Virus record (IMG/VR): IMGVR_UViG_3300027836_000015
Coordinates: 1-50,372 of that record
Reading direction: 5' to 3' (one strand)
Length of the DNA stretch: 50,372 bases
Origin: a virus
Part shown: positions 18,482 to 30,200 of the stretch, in pieces
Numbering within the stretch: the first letter of the stretch is position 1
Layout of the letters: every line of letters starts with the position of its first letter
The notes under the pieces: generated by a model
Database searches by the model: none
What the model saw: the letters and a program-made list of their open reading frames with translations, nothing else
Told to the model about the DNA's origin: nothing
Position numbers and translations under genes: made by a program

Positions 18482-20344
18482 ATGGATTTAGACAAAGAGA
18501 TCTTAAGCTCTATAACTGTATACACTAAGTATGCAAAATACCTGCCGAATAAAGAAAGAAGAGAAACCTGGGGTGAATTAGTTACTAGAAATATGGAGAT
18601 GCATATTGCTAAGTTCCCAAAAATGAAAGAACCAATTGAGCAAATTTATAAAGATTTCGTGTTTACTAAAAAAGTTTTACCATCAATGCGTAGCTTGCAA
18701 TTTGGCGGTAAAGCTATCGAGCTTAATAATGCTCGCGTTTACAACTGCGCTTTTTTACCTATCGATAGTATTCATAGTTTTTCTGAGACTATGTTTCTAT
18801 TGCTTGGCGGTACCGGAGTCGGCTATTCGGTACAGAATCACCAAATTGAAAAGCTACCGGAAATTAGAAAGCCAAACTACGATCGCAAGAAAAGATATGT
18901 AGTTCAGGATAGTATTATTGGGTGGGCTGATGCAGTTAAGGTATTATTCAAATCATATACAGGCGCATTGACATCTCATATAGAGTTTGACTTTTCTGAC
19001 ATCAGGCATAAGGGAGCATTGTTAGTAACTGCCGGAGGTAAAGCCCCAGGGCCTGAGCCATTAAGATTAACCTTAGTTAAGATTGAAGCTATCCTTAGAG
19101 AAAAAGCGGATAGATCAAAGCTTACAGATATTGAGTGCCACGATATTCAGTGTCATATTGCCGATGCTGTTTTAGCCGGAGGCATCAGACGTGCTGCAAT
19201 GATTAGTTTGTTTGACCTTGATTCCGATGCAATGCTAAATTGTAAAGCTGGTAATTGGTGGGAAAACAATCCGCAAAGAGGTAGATCAAATAACTCAGTT
19301 GTTTTACTGCGTCATAAGATTGATAAGAAAACATTTGATAAAGTATGGGAACGCATTGAAGCATCTGGATCAGGAGAACCGGGTATATATTTAACTAATG
19401 ATAAAGACTGGGGAACAAATCCTTGTTGCGAGATTGCTTTAAGACCATATCAGTTTTGTAATCTTACAGAGATTAATATGGCAGACATCGAAAGTCAAGA
19501 AGAATTCAATGCAAGAGCATCAGCCGCAGCGTTCTTAGGAACATTACAAGCATCGTATTCAGACTTTCATTATCTACGTGATATATGGAGAAAAAACACA
19601 GAAAAAGACGCATTGCTTGGCGTATCAATGACGGGTATCGCCTCTAAATCTAACTTAAAATTAAACTATGAAGAAGCCGCACAAGTTGTTAAAGAAACTA
19701 ATAATGTTATTTCTGCTGCTCTTGGTATTAATAGGGCTGCTCGTACTACCGCTGTTAAACCTGCTGGAACTACTTCTTTGGTGCTCGGCACTAGCAGTGG
19801 GATTCATGCTTGGCATAACGACTATTACATCCGTAGAATGCGATTGGGCAAGAATGAAGCAATCTATTCTTATTTAGCCATAAATCATCCAGAACTGATC
19901 GAAGATGAATATTTTAATCCAACATTACAAGCAGTCGTTTCTGTGCCTCAGAAGGCTCCTAATGGAGCTATAACACGACATGAGTCTACATTAGATTTGT
20001 TAGAACGTGTTAAATTGATTTCTAAGGATTGGGTTAAGACAGGTCATGATAAAGGAAACAATACACATAATGTTTCTTGTACAGTTTCCGTTAGAGATGA
20101 CGAATGGAAAATTGTTGGTGAATGGATGTGGGCAAACAAAGAATATTACAATGGTTTGTCTGTATTACCTTATCACGGGGGAACTTATAAACAAACGCCA
20201 TTTGAGGATTGTACTAAAGAAGTATATGAAGAAATGATGTTAACCTTAAAAGATGTCGATTTATCTAAGGTAATTGAAATACAAGACAATACAAATTTTA
20301 GCGACTCGGCCGCTTGTGGTGGTGGTAATTGTGAAATAGTATGA
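18482..20344 (+). CDS. nrdJ: Class II (B12-dependent) ribonucleotide reductase
   Basis: A single 620-residue monomeric reductase without a small subunit gene beside it, as expected of the adenosylcobalamin-dependent RTPR type. Key features: VYNCAFLPI near the N-terminus with a redox Cys, FLLLGGTGVGYSVQ, NPCCEIALRPYQFCNLTEIN in the middle with the radical Cys and the Cys-Asn-Leu pair, KPAGTTSLVLGTSSGIHAWH, and C-terminal Cys612 and Cys617 (ACGGGNCEIV), the shuttle that receives electrons from thioredoxin. It reduces ribonucleotides to deoxyribonucleotides for replication. It ends exactly where the oxygenase gene starts (GTATGA). The host must supply or take up B12. Confidence 0.92.
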   Translation: MDLDKEILSSITVYTKYAKYLPNKERRETWGELVTRNMEMHIAKFPKMKEPIEQIYKDFVFTKKVLPSMRSLQFGGKAIELNNARVYNCAFLPIDSIHSFSETMFLLLGGTGVGYSVQNHQIEKLPEIRKPNYDRKKRYVVQDSIIGWADAVKVLFKSYTGALTSHIEFDFSDIRHKGALLVTAGGKAPGPEPLRLTLVKIEAILREKADRSKLTDIECHDIQCHIADAVLAGGIRRAAMISLFDLDSDAMLNCKAGNWWENNPQRGRSNNSVVLLRHKIDKKTFDKVWERIEASGSGEPGIYLTNDKDWGTNPCCEIALRPYQFCNLTEINMADIESQEEFNARASAAAFLGTLQASYSDFHYLRDIWRKNTEKDALLGVSMTGIASKSNLKLNYEEAAQVVKETNNVISAALGINRAARTTAVKPAGTTSLVLGTSSGIHAWHNDYYIRRMRLGKNEAIYSYLAINHPELIEDEYFNPTLQAVVSVPQKAPNGAITRHESTLDLLERVKLISKDWVKTGHDKGNNTHNVSCTVSVRDDEWKIVGEWMWANKEYYNGLSVLPYHGGTYKQTPFEDCTKEVYEEMMLTLKDVDLSKVIEIQDNTNFSDSAACGGGNCEIV

Positions 20345-20904
20345 TCTATATAAAAGATGATTTTTTAGACGATAATTTAATTGAATTCTTAAATACTAGT
20401 AAGGGTGAATTCCAGGAAATAAAAACTCCTGGAAAATCCTTCTGGGTTAAAAGACTTACTTTGCCAATCATGGATATTATAAAATTTGAGATTGAAGATT
20501 TGGAAGGCCATAGAATAGAACCTATATTGGGGTTTATGCGTGAAGCTAAACAAGGCCAAGATCAAGATTGGAGAATACATAATGATTCAATAATAGAGGG
20601 ACAACAACCAGATAGGGCGTGCGTATTATTTGTTTCGGAGTGTAAGCAAGATGGTTTAAACGGAACTGCTTTCTGGGAACATAAAAAGCACGGGCATAAA
20701 TTAGAGAATATTAGTGTTGAAGAACAAAATAGATTATTAAACGAAGATGCTAATGATCTTGATCTATGGGACTTAAAATCTGTTATAGGCCATAAAAAGA
20801 ATAGATTAATATCTTACCCATGTAATTACTTCCATAGTAAGTATCCCAACGAATTCACAGACAGTAGAATAGTATTTGTAATGTTTTATAAAATAAAAAA
20901 ATGA
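20341..20904 (+). CDS. 2-oxoglutarate/Fe(II) oxygenase-family protein, 187 aa
   Basis: Protein with the double-stranded beta-helix pattern. WRIHNDSIIEGQQ supplies His80-x-Asp82, the iron ligands. ACVLFVSE and GTAFWEHKKHG follow, then CNYFHSKYPN with His165 as the third ligand, and TDSRIVFVMFY with Arg176 for 2-oxoglutarate. The family hydroxylates proteins, nucleic acids or small molecules. In phages such enzymes are common and some act on modified bases. Its overlap with the ribonucleotide reductase stop by 4 nt and proximity to the dCMP-type enzyme make base modification a possibility, not a demonstrated role. Confidence 0.8.
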   Translation: MIYIKDDFLDDNLIEFLNTSKGEFQEIKTPGKSFWVKRLTLPIMDIIKFEIEDLEGHRIEPILGFMREAKQGQDQDWRIHNDSIIEGQQPDRACVLFVSECKQDGLNGTAFWEHKKHGHKLENISVEEQNRLLNEDANDLDLWDLKSVIGHKKNRLISYPCNYFHSKYPNEFTDSRIVFVMFYKIKK

Positions 20905-21107
20905 AAGAACAAACCTTAGTTGAAATGAAAAACAAAGTAGACGCCTTAGTTAGGCTTTTACAACAAGTAATGAGTGAACAACAACATTTAACAACGCTTG
21001 CCGCAGGCACATTAGAAGTAATCAAATTAATGCCTGGTTATGAAGATGCAATTAAAGCTATGACAAAGCAAGTGGAAAAAGAAGAAGCCTTGGCTCCTAA
21101 ACCCTAA
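20901..21107 (+). CDS. Small coiled-coil protein, 68 aa
   Basis: Last gene of the rightward arm, its ATG overlapping the previous stop (AAATGA). The N-terminal half (TLVEMKNKVDALVRLLQQVMSEQQHL) is a heptad-like helix. The rest (TLAAGTLEVIKLMPGYEDAIKAMTKQVEKEE) is helical and charged. A homologous type of protein with 'LLQ.V..EQ..L..L..GTLE.IK.MPGY..A...L' occurs at the end of several phage replication operons, of unknown function. No membrane span, so it is not a holin. Confidence 0.72.
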   Translation: MKEQTLVEMKNKVDALVRLLQQVMSEQQHLTTLAAGTLEVIKLMPGYEDAIKAMTKQVEKEEALAPKP

Positions 21108-21140
21108 TGGTGATTATTTAGAGTTTAATTTACTGTAATA

Positions 21141-21178
21141 AAAAAAGGGGATTCACTAATGTGGTCCCCTTCCTTTTT
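21141..21178. terminator. Bidirectional terminator between convergent arms
   Basis: A6 (21141-21146), then AAGGGGA (21145-21151) pairing with TCCCCTT (21165-21171), then a T-rich tail to 21178. The A-tract on one side and the T-tract on the other allow termination of both the rightward early transcript and the leftward late transcript. The stretch 21108-21205 contains nothing else. Confidence 0.85.
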
Positions 21179-21205
21179 ACGGAACTATAGGTATGTTGCC
21201 TATTA

Positions 21206-24200
21206 CTATTTGTTCTCGTTTAATTGTTTTAATTTTTTTAGCCTTTGTGCTTCTTTAATATATGCCTGCATTTCTTCTTTATCCTTCCTTTCGCTTTCGG
21301 CTTCTTTTTCTAATTCTTTTTTTATTTCATATTTATATAATTCTTTTGGAGACAAGCTATCAAGACTATCCCTTAGTCTTTCTGCATTTTCTTTTCTTGT
21401 TTCTTTAGCTTTTATTACACCTTCTTTTTTACGTTTTTCTTTAGCACCGGCTTTTATAAGTAAGTCTCCCTTAGTACCCTCAATACCAACTGTCCATGGC
21501 GAATAACCAAGCCCCGTGGCTAATCTTTGCACTGATGTATTTTCTGCGTTAAATGCTTGCGAAAGATTCTCTACCTTATTTACTAATCTATCCATAGGGA
21601 AATTAGCGCCAACCTCAACAAGTTTTCCGGATACAGAATACATAGGGCCTAAGTGAACCCTACCGTCTTGCATTACTCCCCATCCTCTCGCTTCTATTAA
21701 GTCTTTATCATATTTAGTTTGCTGTAATGAACTATATATTTTTCTTAATTTAGATCCAATTGGGGGAGACATATTTGCGGCCTCAAGAACAATCTTAGCG
21801 TATTCGGCTTTTTGTTTCTTTTCTTTTTCTTCTAAATATTTAATAACTGTATTTTTTAATGTAGCTATTACACCACCAACAAATCCAGTGCCCCTAAGTA
21901 TACTGTCTAATACTCCATTACCAACGTCAATAGCAGCTTCTTGTTTTGTCTTTTTCTTTTTATCTTTTTCCTCATCATCATCTTCGTAAAACATAACAGC
22001 AAACAATCCTTGTTGTAACGTAGAGAACATTATGTTTTGCACTGCTAGATAATAAACTATTTTAGATATATTAGTTTTATCATCACCTCTTCTATTTTTA
22101 AGATCCAGCGCAGCTTTCTTAACAATACGGGATTGCTGCATTGTAAAGTTTTGGAATACTAATAAAAGTCTACCAGCCCCACTTGATTGTTGTTTTGATA
22201 TGTCCTTTGGATCACCTGACTGTTGTGTTTCATCTGATACTTTTGAGAATTCTTCCCACGCTTTTGATTCTGCTTCGTCTTCTGTAAGTCCTTCTTTCAA
22301 GTAAGTATTAATTCTATTTCTGTAGAATGGAGCACCTCCCATTGCAATAGCAAAACTATCCGCTAACTGTGTTGGCGTATAACCTATTTTTAATAAATAT
22401 GATGTTACTGCAACAGCCTTATTTTTACTATTTGCTGCTGCACTTGCGATTTCAGCAGAGGCAACATCTTCTCTTAATCCGCCACGTCTTTCTTTCAGTT
22501 TATCTGAATTCCATATATGAGCAAAATCTTTCCAGTATTGAGGTTGGTTTAAAAATGCTTTACCGGCATTGAATGGATTATTATCTCTCCAGTTCAAGAA
22601 GTTAACAGCTCCTAACATTTGTAATGCAGCAGAACGGGTGTTCAAGAACATGATTGCTCCTGTTGAACCATTTACCCAACTACTCCACGCAGCAGTCTCT
22701 TTATCACCACCATAACTTCTGTTTTTACCATTGATCATTCTGTATACAGAGTCTTCCAATGCTTCCCTAACGTTTGTGCCGTAGACAGCCTCAACCTTGT
22801 TCATATTAGGGCCAACTAATCTACCATCTTCCCACTTACCAAAGATTTCTTCTGTGTTTTCAATAAACTCGCTTAAGAATTTTTTTCTACCAGAACCTTC
22901 AGTAATATTGTATAAATCTGATATAATAGTATTAGCGTCCCAAAAAGTATCTGGTGGCAACCAACCTTTTTCTTGTCTACCCATTACTATTAAACCATCT
23001 TTAAATGCAGCAAGTTCTGGATCATTGTTAACTAAATCAGATAAATACGTTATATCTCTTTGAGATAAACCAGGTATTTCTGTGCCAAACTGATTCCATA
23101 TTGCAACACGCATAGCTTGATCGTATGTAAAATCTTTGTTAGGTGTTAGCTTTTCAAGGTCTTTTTTAACATCTGGGAATGCTTTTAATAATTCTTTGTA
23201 GTTCCTTTTTATAGATTGTCTTGCGGCATCCATTAAATCAACACCGTTTATATAAGGTATTATCAATGCTTCCTCAAAAAATTGTTTTTGTGCTTCTCCT
23301 GTTGCTCCTTTACCCATAAATTTGTAAAGTAGTAATTCAAAGTCTGCCGCAGAAGGCGGTACATAAAAATCAAATTTGTTTTTGTTAGCTCCCCTTCTCC
23401 TAGCGGTTATATCAGAAAATACTTTGTAGTTCTCCATTCCTGTATTCGCTTCAATAATGTTATTGAATTCTTGAGACATGGTTCTACTAAACTTAAGCCT
23501 TGCTTGTTGTATCTTTGATTTAACATCGAGCACATTTAGAGCATCCCGTACAGCCTTGACGTTCTGTATTGCATCATCAGAAAAATAAAAATCATTGTAT
23601 CCCTCAGCTGCTTTACCAACCATCCAGTCTGCTTTTGCTTGAGCTGCGCTATTGCCTAATCCTGTTATGTTCTCTAATGGTATATCAATACCTATTGAGG
23701 ATAAGAACTCATGTATTGGCACTGCCGCATCAGCCGGGCGAGCGGTAAGTATAAAGAAATTCTCTGGCCCAAATTTACCAATCATCTTTTTCATCTTCTC
23801 AACCATTGGCCCTGGCTTACCTCCTACAACTTTGCTAAACTCAGAAAAATCAAATACTGCTCCTTCTTCCAAAAGCTTAGATCCTTCTTTAGCAAACTCT
23901 TCAGCATTAAGTTTTCCTTTGGTGCCATCATGCATTGTGTATAGCACACTACCTTTTGTTAAGCCAACGGTATCGTCAAAATCAAAAACAGATATACCTT
24001 TTGGTGTTTTAGAGTATTTTGTTGTCAAAGAGTTTGTTACGGCATCAATATTAATTCCATTTTGCGGATTATATGTTTTTGAAAATCTTACAAATCCATC
24101 TCCTAATGTTTTTACTTCCGCATTAGGGTCTAAATTTATTAAAGAATATAGCGCGGGGTTGCCCATTGTTGCAATGTTATAATATCTTGATCCTTCGGAA

Positions 24201-27200
24201 AGGTCTCCTGCTATGCCTTTTATTTGAAACCCAAGTTTGCCGATTTCTTTATCCATAGAAACCGGAATTACTGCAACATTAAAGTCTTCCATTACGTTAG
24301 CAAATTGCTTTTTTCTTTCTTGTTCAGACAAATTACCGCTAAATAATTTATATAATTGAGCCCTTGTTTTATCTACACTTTTTAAATGTTCGTAACGCAG
24401 TTCCCCAAACTCTTTTGGTCCTGAAGTTTCATCAAATATCCATTTTGCAATAGCTGCTTTTCTTAAAGGACTTTCTTGATTAGAATTTAAACTTTTCCAA
24501 AGCATTGCTTTAGCAGCGTCAGGAACTTTATTTATTGGATCATAATACCAATCTAGTATTTCATATAGAAATTCTTGATTTTCAATAGCGGTTTTTTTCT
24601 TATTTTCTAAATATTCCGCATTATTTCTATTAGCGTATAATTTTTTAGAATCATCTTCAATATATTTTTTTCTATTTCTACTAAATCCAGGTTCTAAAAC
24701 AACTTTAATGTCTTTTAAAGCAAACTTTGTCGCTGTCCAAAACGCTCCTTTACTAGAATATATTTGATCTGACGCTCTTTTCTTTTTTTCTTTTTGTGTT
24801 TTTCTGTCTATAGCTACCCTAGGGGTTTGAGGCACTAATTGATTATCTTGTATTGTAAGGCTATCGTCGCCAATTTGAGCTTGTGATGCTAAAAATGAAC
24901 CAATTTTTCTTAATCTAGCGCTTAATTCTTCATTATTATATTTTTTTCCTAAATGAGTTATAAACTTAGAGGTGATCGCTAAGGCCTGTCTAACGTCTTG
25001 TGGTTGATTAAATAGTGTTCCAATGATATTTACAACATTACCCTCTGCGTCTTTTAATTGATTATTTTTTTGATAATCTAATTTATTGCTATTTTCTTCA
25101 AGAGACGCGCTAATAAAGTTTTTTATATATTCAATGCTTTGCTTTTTTAATTTTGGAGCCAATATAGGTGTATAATAACTTTCTATGTCTTTTGCTAACT
25201 CTTTTAAATCTTCATTAAATATGGTTCCGTTATTATAAACTTTTTGCAATGCTTTAAAAATATCCTCTTCCTCTGGTATAATATTATAATTAATATTAGC
25301 TAATTCGGAAGCTAAATTAATAGAGTTATCTATTACATATTGTTTTTGTAAATCATTAAAATTATTAAATGTTTTTGAAGATTTAATATTTCCTCTATCA
25401 GAGTCTTTTTGAAATACTGCCGGAAAATTTCCCATAACTTCAACGCCTAATCTAGTTTGATTAGCTGATAATGCTTCGTAAATAGGCCCTTGACTTTCAA
25501 GATCATTATTGATAATATCAAATGCTCCTTCTTCAGACATCGCTTTAGATAATGATTCTTTTCTACCACGTATAGGGTTGCCATCAGGCCCTATTACTTG
25601 TGCTAAAAATTCTTCATTAGAAACATTATTGTTTACATTAGGCAATCTTCTAACTAATTCAGCCCCGGAAGTTCGGCCTGCTTGATCTGTTGTAGTTTTT
25701 TCTCTGTCAATTTTTTGACCGACCCAATCAGGAAAACTAACCCATTTACCATCAATTTGTTTTTGAATAGCTTGAGGTATTCCTCCCTGCCCGTCTTTAC
25801 CCATTAACCAAGTAGTTGTCATATTCTCAAGAATATACTTCTTGGTTCTTAGTAATTCTTTTCTAAGCACTCCATCTTTTTTACCCCCGAGCATTGTTTT
25901 TATATCAATATCCAATTGCTTGCCCACTTCATCTCTAATCTCAGAAATCAATGGTGTTACAGTTCTATTTAATGTAACCGGAGCATCTATTCTAGACTTT
26001 AATGTTCTAACTATTGTTATGATCTTGTTTGTGGCTGTTTTTAAGACCTCTGACGGAAAAACATTTGCTTCTAATGCGTTTCTATACTTTGGCTTTTCTT
26101 TTGCCTCTGTAACAGTTTCTTCAGCCATTATGCCTTTTTCTTCTGTAACATCTTTTTTAAACTCCCCTTCTAGTATTCTTCTTGACGATGTAATTGCTCT
26201 TAGCGGTAAATTTTTATTAATGTAAGCAGCTAATGGAACGCCCTTACTTGCATCGTAGCTTCTAATTAAATCAAATAATCCACCTGCCCCATTCTCTATC
26301 TCACTAGTTAAGTCCTCTTCGTTAAAACCAGGGGCATCTCTACGTTTTGCAACTATCTTTGCGGTTATTGGTTTAAATAATTTTATAATTTTACCAGCTC
26401 CTTTTTCGCCTTCTTCTTCGTATATTTTTTGTACTTTATCTGAAGCTACAGAACCTCTTTCATTTTTTATTATTTCTTTAACTTCGTCTTGTTCTGTTAC
26501 TACTTTTTTAACTACAGGAGCAATACCTGACTTTTCTTTTGCAATAGCGTTTTTAATTTTACCTTCTAAATTACGTACTTGTTGATCAAAATCATATGGG
26601 TCATAATCCCCTTCATTTTCTATTATATCATCAAGTTCTGCTTTAAGTTCTTTAACGGTTTTAGATAATCTTGTTTTTTCTTGATCGCCCCCTATTGTTC
26701 CGTTTGAAAAATTAATTGTGTTTGCTGATTTCTTTTTACCAAATTGAGCCTCTTTATTATAGTCTTTTACAAATTGATAAACATCAGCTCCTTGATTTTC
26801 TTTAAATTTAGGAAAGCCATTCGGTAATAAGTTATTTATAAAATTTCTAAGTGAATTTAAAGAATCTTTAGGCATTTTTACTCCGTCTGACGCAATATCA
26901 GATAAAGCATTTAAAGCCTCTTCATAATAAAATTCATTTTTTATAATATCTCCGTTTTCATCTCTAAGTCTTAAATTAACTTGCTTTAATCCACCTTTTG
27001 TTTTAACATTTGCGTTTTCTCTTTTTGCGTAACTTGAATCTATCCTTGCAGTTACTAACGCATATAAATTTGGATCAAAAGTTTCAAGATATTGTAATAA
27101 ATTTTCTCCTGCTTTATTTATGCCTTTTTGGTCAGCAAAAGCTTTTTTAACAGCTGTATGCAATACCTCGTGAGAACCAATACCTGTTCTATTGTTTTCA

Positions 27201-30200
27201 ACGGATAATGGCATATTAATTAATACCACAGGTTTTCCGTCAATAACAGCATTAGCCCCCTCTAATTCGCCGTCTTTTATAGCCTGAATAGCTTCTTTAT
27301 AGTTTTCGCTATTTTTATCAACTTCAGAACTTTCAAGTATCTTAAGCATTTGTTCTTCTACAGTTTGTCCTTTTACGGCTTCCCCCTCATCATTTATGCT
27401 ATCCGGTATGTCCTCAATTGCTATTATTTTTACGTCCACCCCTTTACTTTTTGCGAAAGCATTTGCGTTGTTGATACCGTCTTTTATAGCTTTGGTATAA
27501 TGGTTTTTAACATAGGTATTTAAAGCCCTGTCTTCTATATCTTTTTCAGAAATAGTTGTTGTACTACCAATTGTTTCTTGTTCTAATTCGGTTTTAGCTT
27601 TAAGTAGCAAATCGGTTTTAGTTGTGCTGTTTAAATTGTTAAAGGTGTTTGCAACTTGCCCAACGCTAAGTTTTTGCATGCGATAATTGTACATGCCGTA
27701 CCCTTGCGTAAGATCAAATTCAAATCTAGCTTCAATGTTTTTTTGTTTATTTTCAACAGAAGCAGCCGGGTCAGTCAGCAATGTTTCTCTTTGATTAACT
27801 AGTTCATTAAACTTACCTCTATAATAAGTTTCTAAAGTTTTTAATTGTGCCGGGTTTAAATTAGGATCTTTTGCCGCCTCTGAAAAATCTTTATTAACTT
27901 CTCTAATTTGCCTATTAATATCGCCTACTTGAGTTACTTGTTCTAATGTTAAGTCAACGCCTAATCTACCAATAATGTTACTTTCAATACTCTCGCTTTC
28001 GTCAACTAATTCATTTACTAATTTTTGGACGGCGGGGGTTTGCATAGGTAGAGGTATGCTTTGATCTAATTTATAACCTTTAATCCCTGTTAATTCGCTA
28101 ATTTGATTAGCAATATCTTGCATTCTTTTACTCTGTTTTTTAGCAGCTAATTCACTGGTAATAGCACGCTTCATAACATTATAAGTTTCAACGCCACCAA
28201 AACCAGCACCCATTAATCCCCCTTGAGTATAAGACTCTAAACCGCCCTCAAAAAAGTTTTTATTTTTTCCTAATACATGGATGTCAACAAAATTATTAGT
28301 TAAGGTGGTTCCAAGTTCGGACAATCCTTCTGTATTAAAATTTTTAACTGCGTTTTTACCAGCCCATAATAGACCTTCTTTTAATGTTTTTTCTGGCAAC
28401 ATCCTTGCTGCTTTACCAATACCTTTAAGTATCTTTAATGTACCCATCATTTCAAAACCAACCTCAGCGGTTCCAAACAACGCTTTTGCTGCAAACTTTT
28501 TATATTCTGGTAAACTTAATAATTTTTCGTCCACATCAATCTGTTGTTGCAATTGAGTCTTTACAAATCCATCAGTGGTATTATTAATTTCATAATTATT
28601 TTCGCTTAATCTTTTTTTAGCTTCTTCTGCTTCTAAAGCCATCTCGGTTGCTTTACCCCCATAACCACTAGCAAAAAATAAAGGTAGTGCGGCGGATCCT
28701 GTAAAAGCCATTCCTATTGAAGGCAATGTATTTACGGTGGAGCTCATTAGCCAGTTACCCGCGTCGTCAAGACTATTAATATCCGTTATTCCAACACTTT
28801 TTTGGTATCTTTGTTTTTGTTTGCTCAATTCACTTGCGGTGTGCATTAAGCCAAGATTATCGTCTTTAACTAATTTTTCATGAGTAACTCCTAATATAGC
28901 CGAAGAGCCGTATGCTGCTATATCGTCAAAAGCTGCGGCAACATCAACTAGCACAGACTCTGAAGCATTTTGTAGTTGATTAATTCTATTATAATTTGCT
29001 CCGAAAGCGGTAATAGCAGGAGCCAATACGGATCCCGCGTAATCTGATTCTTTTTGTAATTGTTTTTGCTTATTACCTATTTCATTTTGTTCGTCTATTA
29101 AACTTAATGACATAGCTTTTAGCTCTTTTAATTTTTCTGGGCTTGGTGTTTTTTTGTATAATTCTACTTCTTTGCCCCAGTCTGTTTCTTTTGCTTTATA
29201 TAAGCTTATATCTTGTATTAAACTTTTTGTAGCATATCGAACATCATTTACTTTTTCTTGTGTTAATATTTGTAGATTTTTTCTATCTTCGGGAGCTAAT
29301 GTGCGAGCGTAGTCAGTTGAGGCTCTATCTATAAACTTCTCTTTACGTGTTTTATCCCACGCTTCTATTCTGCTTTCTGGAAGTTCAATAATTCCATTGG
29401 GGTTTTTCTTCCATTGTTTATATAATTCATAATCATATGGATTTTTAAACGAATCTTTAGTTACTGTGGACCCACTTGTCCCCCCCATAGTCATAGACGA
29501 TGCGTAATTTGCCCCCGCATTATCTAAGCTTTTAAAGCCTTCTATTAACCCTCTAGTAGCTTGCTCCTCTTTTTCTTTTGCTGATAATAAAGGGGGTGTT
29601 ATTTTTTCCCATAAATTAGGGTATTTAGTTTTAGATGATTCTTTTATTTTTTTAGCATATGTTTTGTCCCCAAAATCAGAAACAAACTTGTTCATTCCCG
29701 CTATGTCAGATAAATCAAAATAAGTCCCGTTTTTAGTTCCCCCATATCCTTCGTTTTGTCCAATTTTTCTAAAAATTATTTGCTTTCCAAATTCTTCAGC
29801 CTCAATGCCTAATCTATTTATTTTTTTATTTAGATTATCTACGGTTTCAACGATGCTCTCTTTATTTATATCGTAATTAACATTGTTAGGATTATCAAAA
29901 CTAAGTTCGTCTAAGGCTTGCTTTGTTCTATAATCTTTTGTTTTGTCTAAATATAATTGTTGCTCTGCTGTCTTTGCTCTCTCTTTTTGTTTTGCTTTTA
30001 ACTCAGCATCTTTTTTTGCCTTGCCCTTAGCAGTAAGCCCTTCCTCTTTAAAGCTCCAAGGCTCTACATCCCCACTAATTCGCGCTCCAAAATCATTAAC
30101 TCCCGGAGTTGTTATAAGCTCGGGTTTCATGGTTGGTATTTTTTTCTTTTTAGTTTTATTGATTTCAGAAAATTTATCTTTCGCAATATTTTCAAACCCA

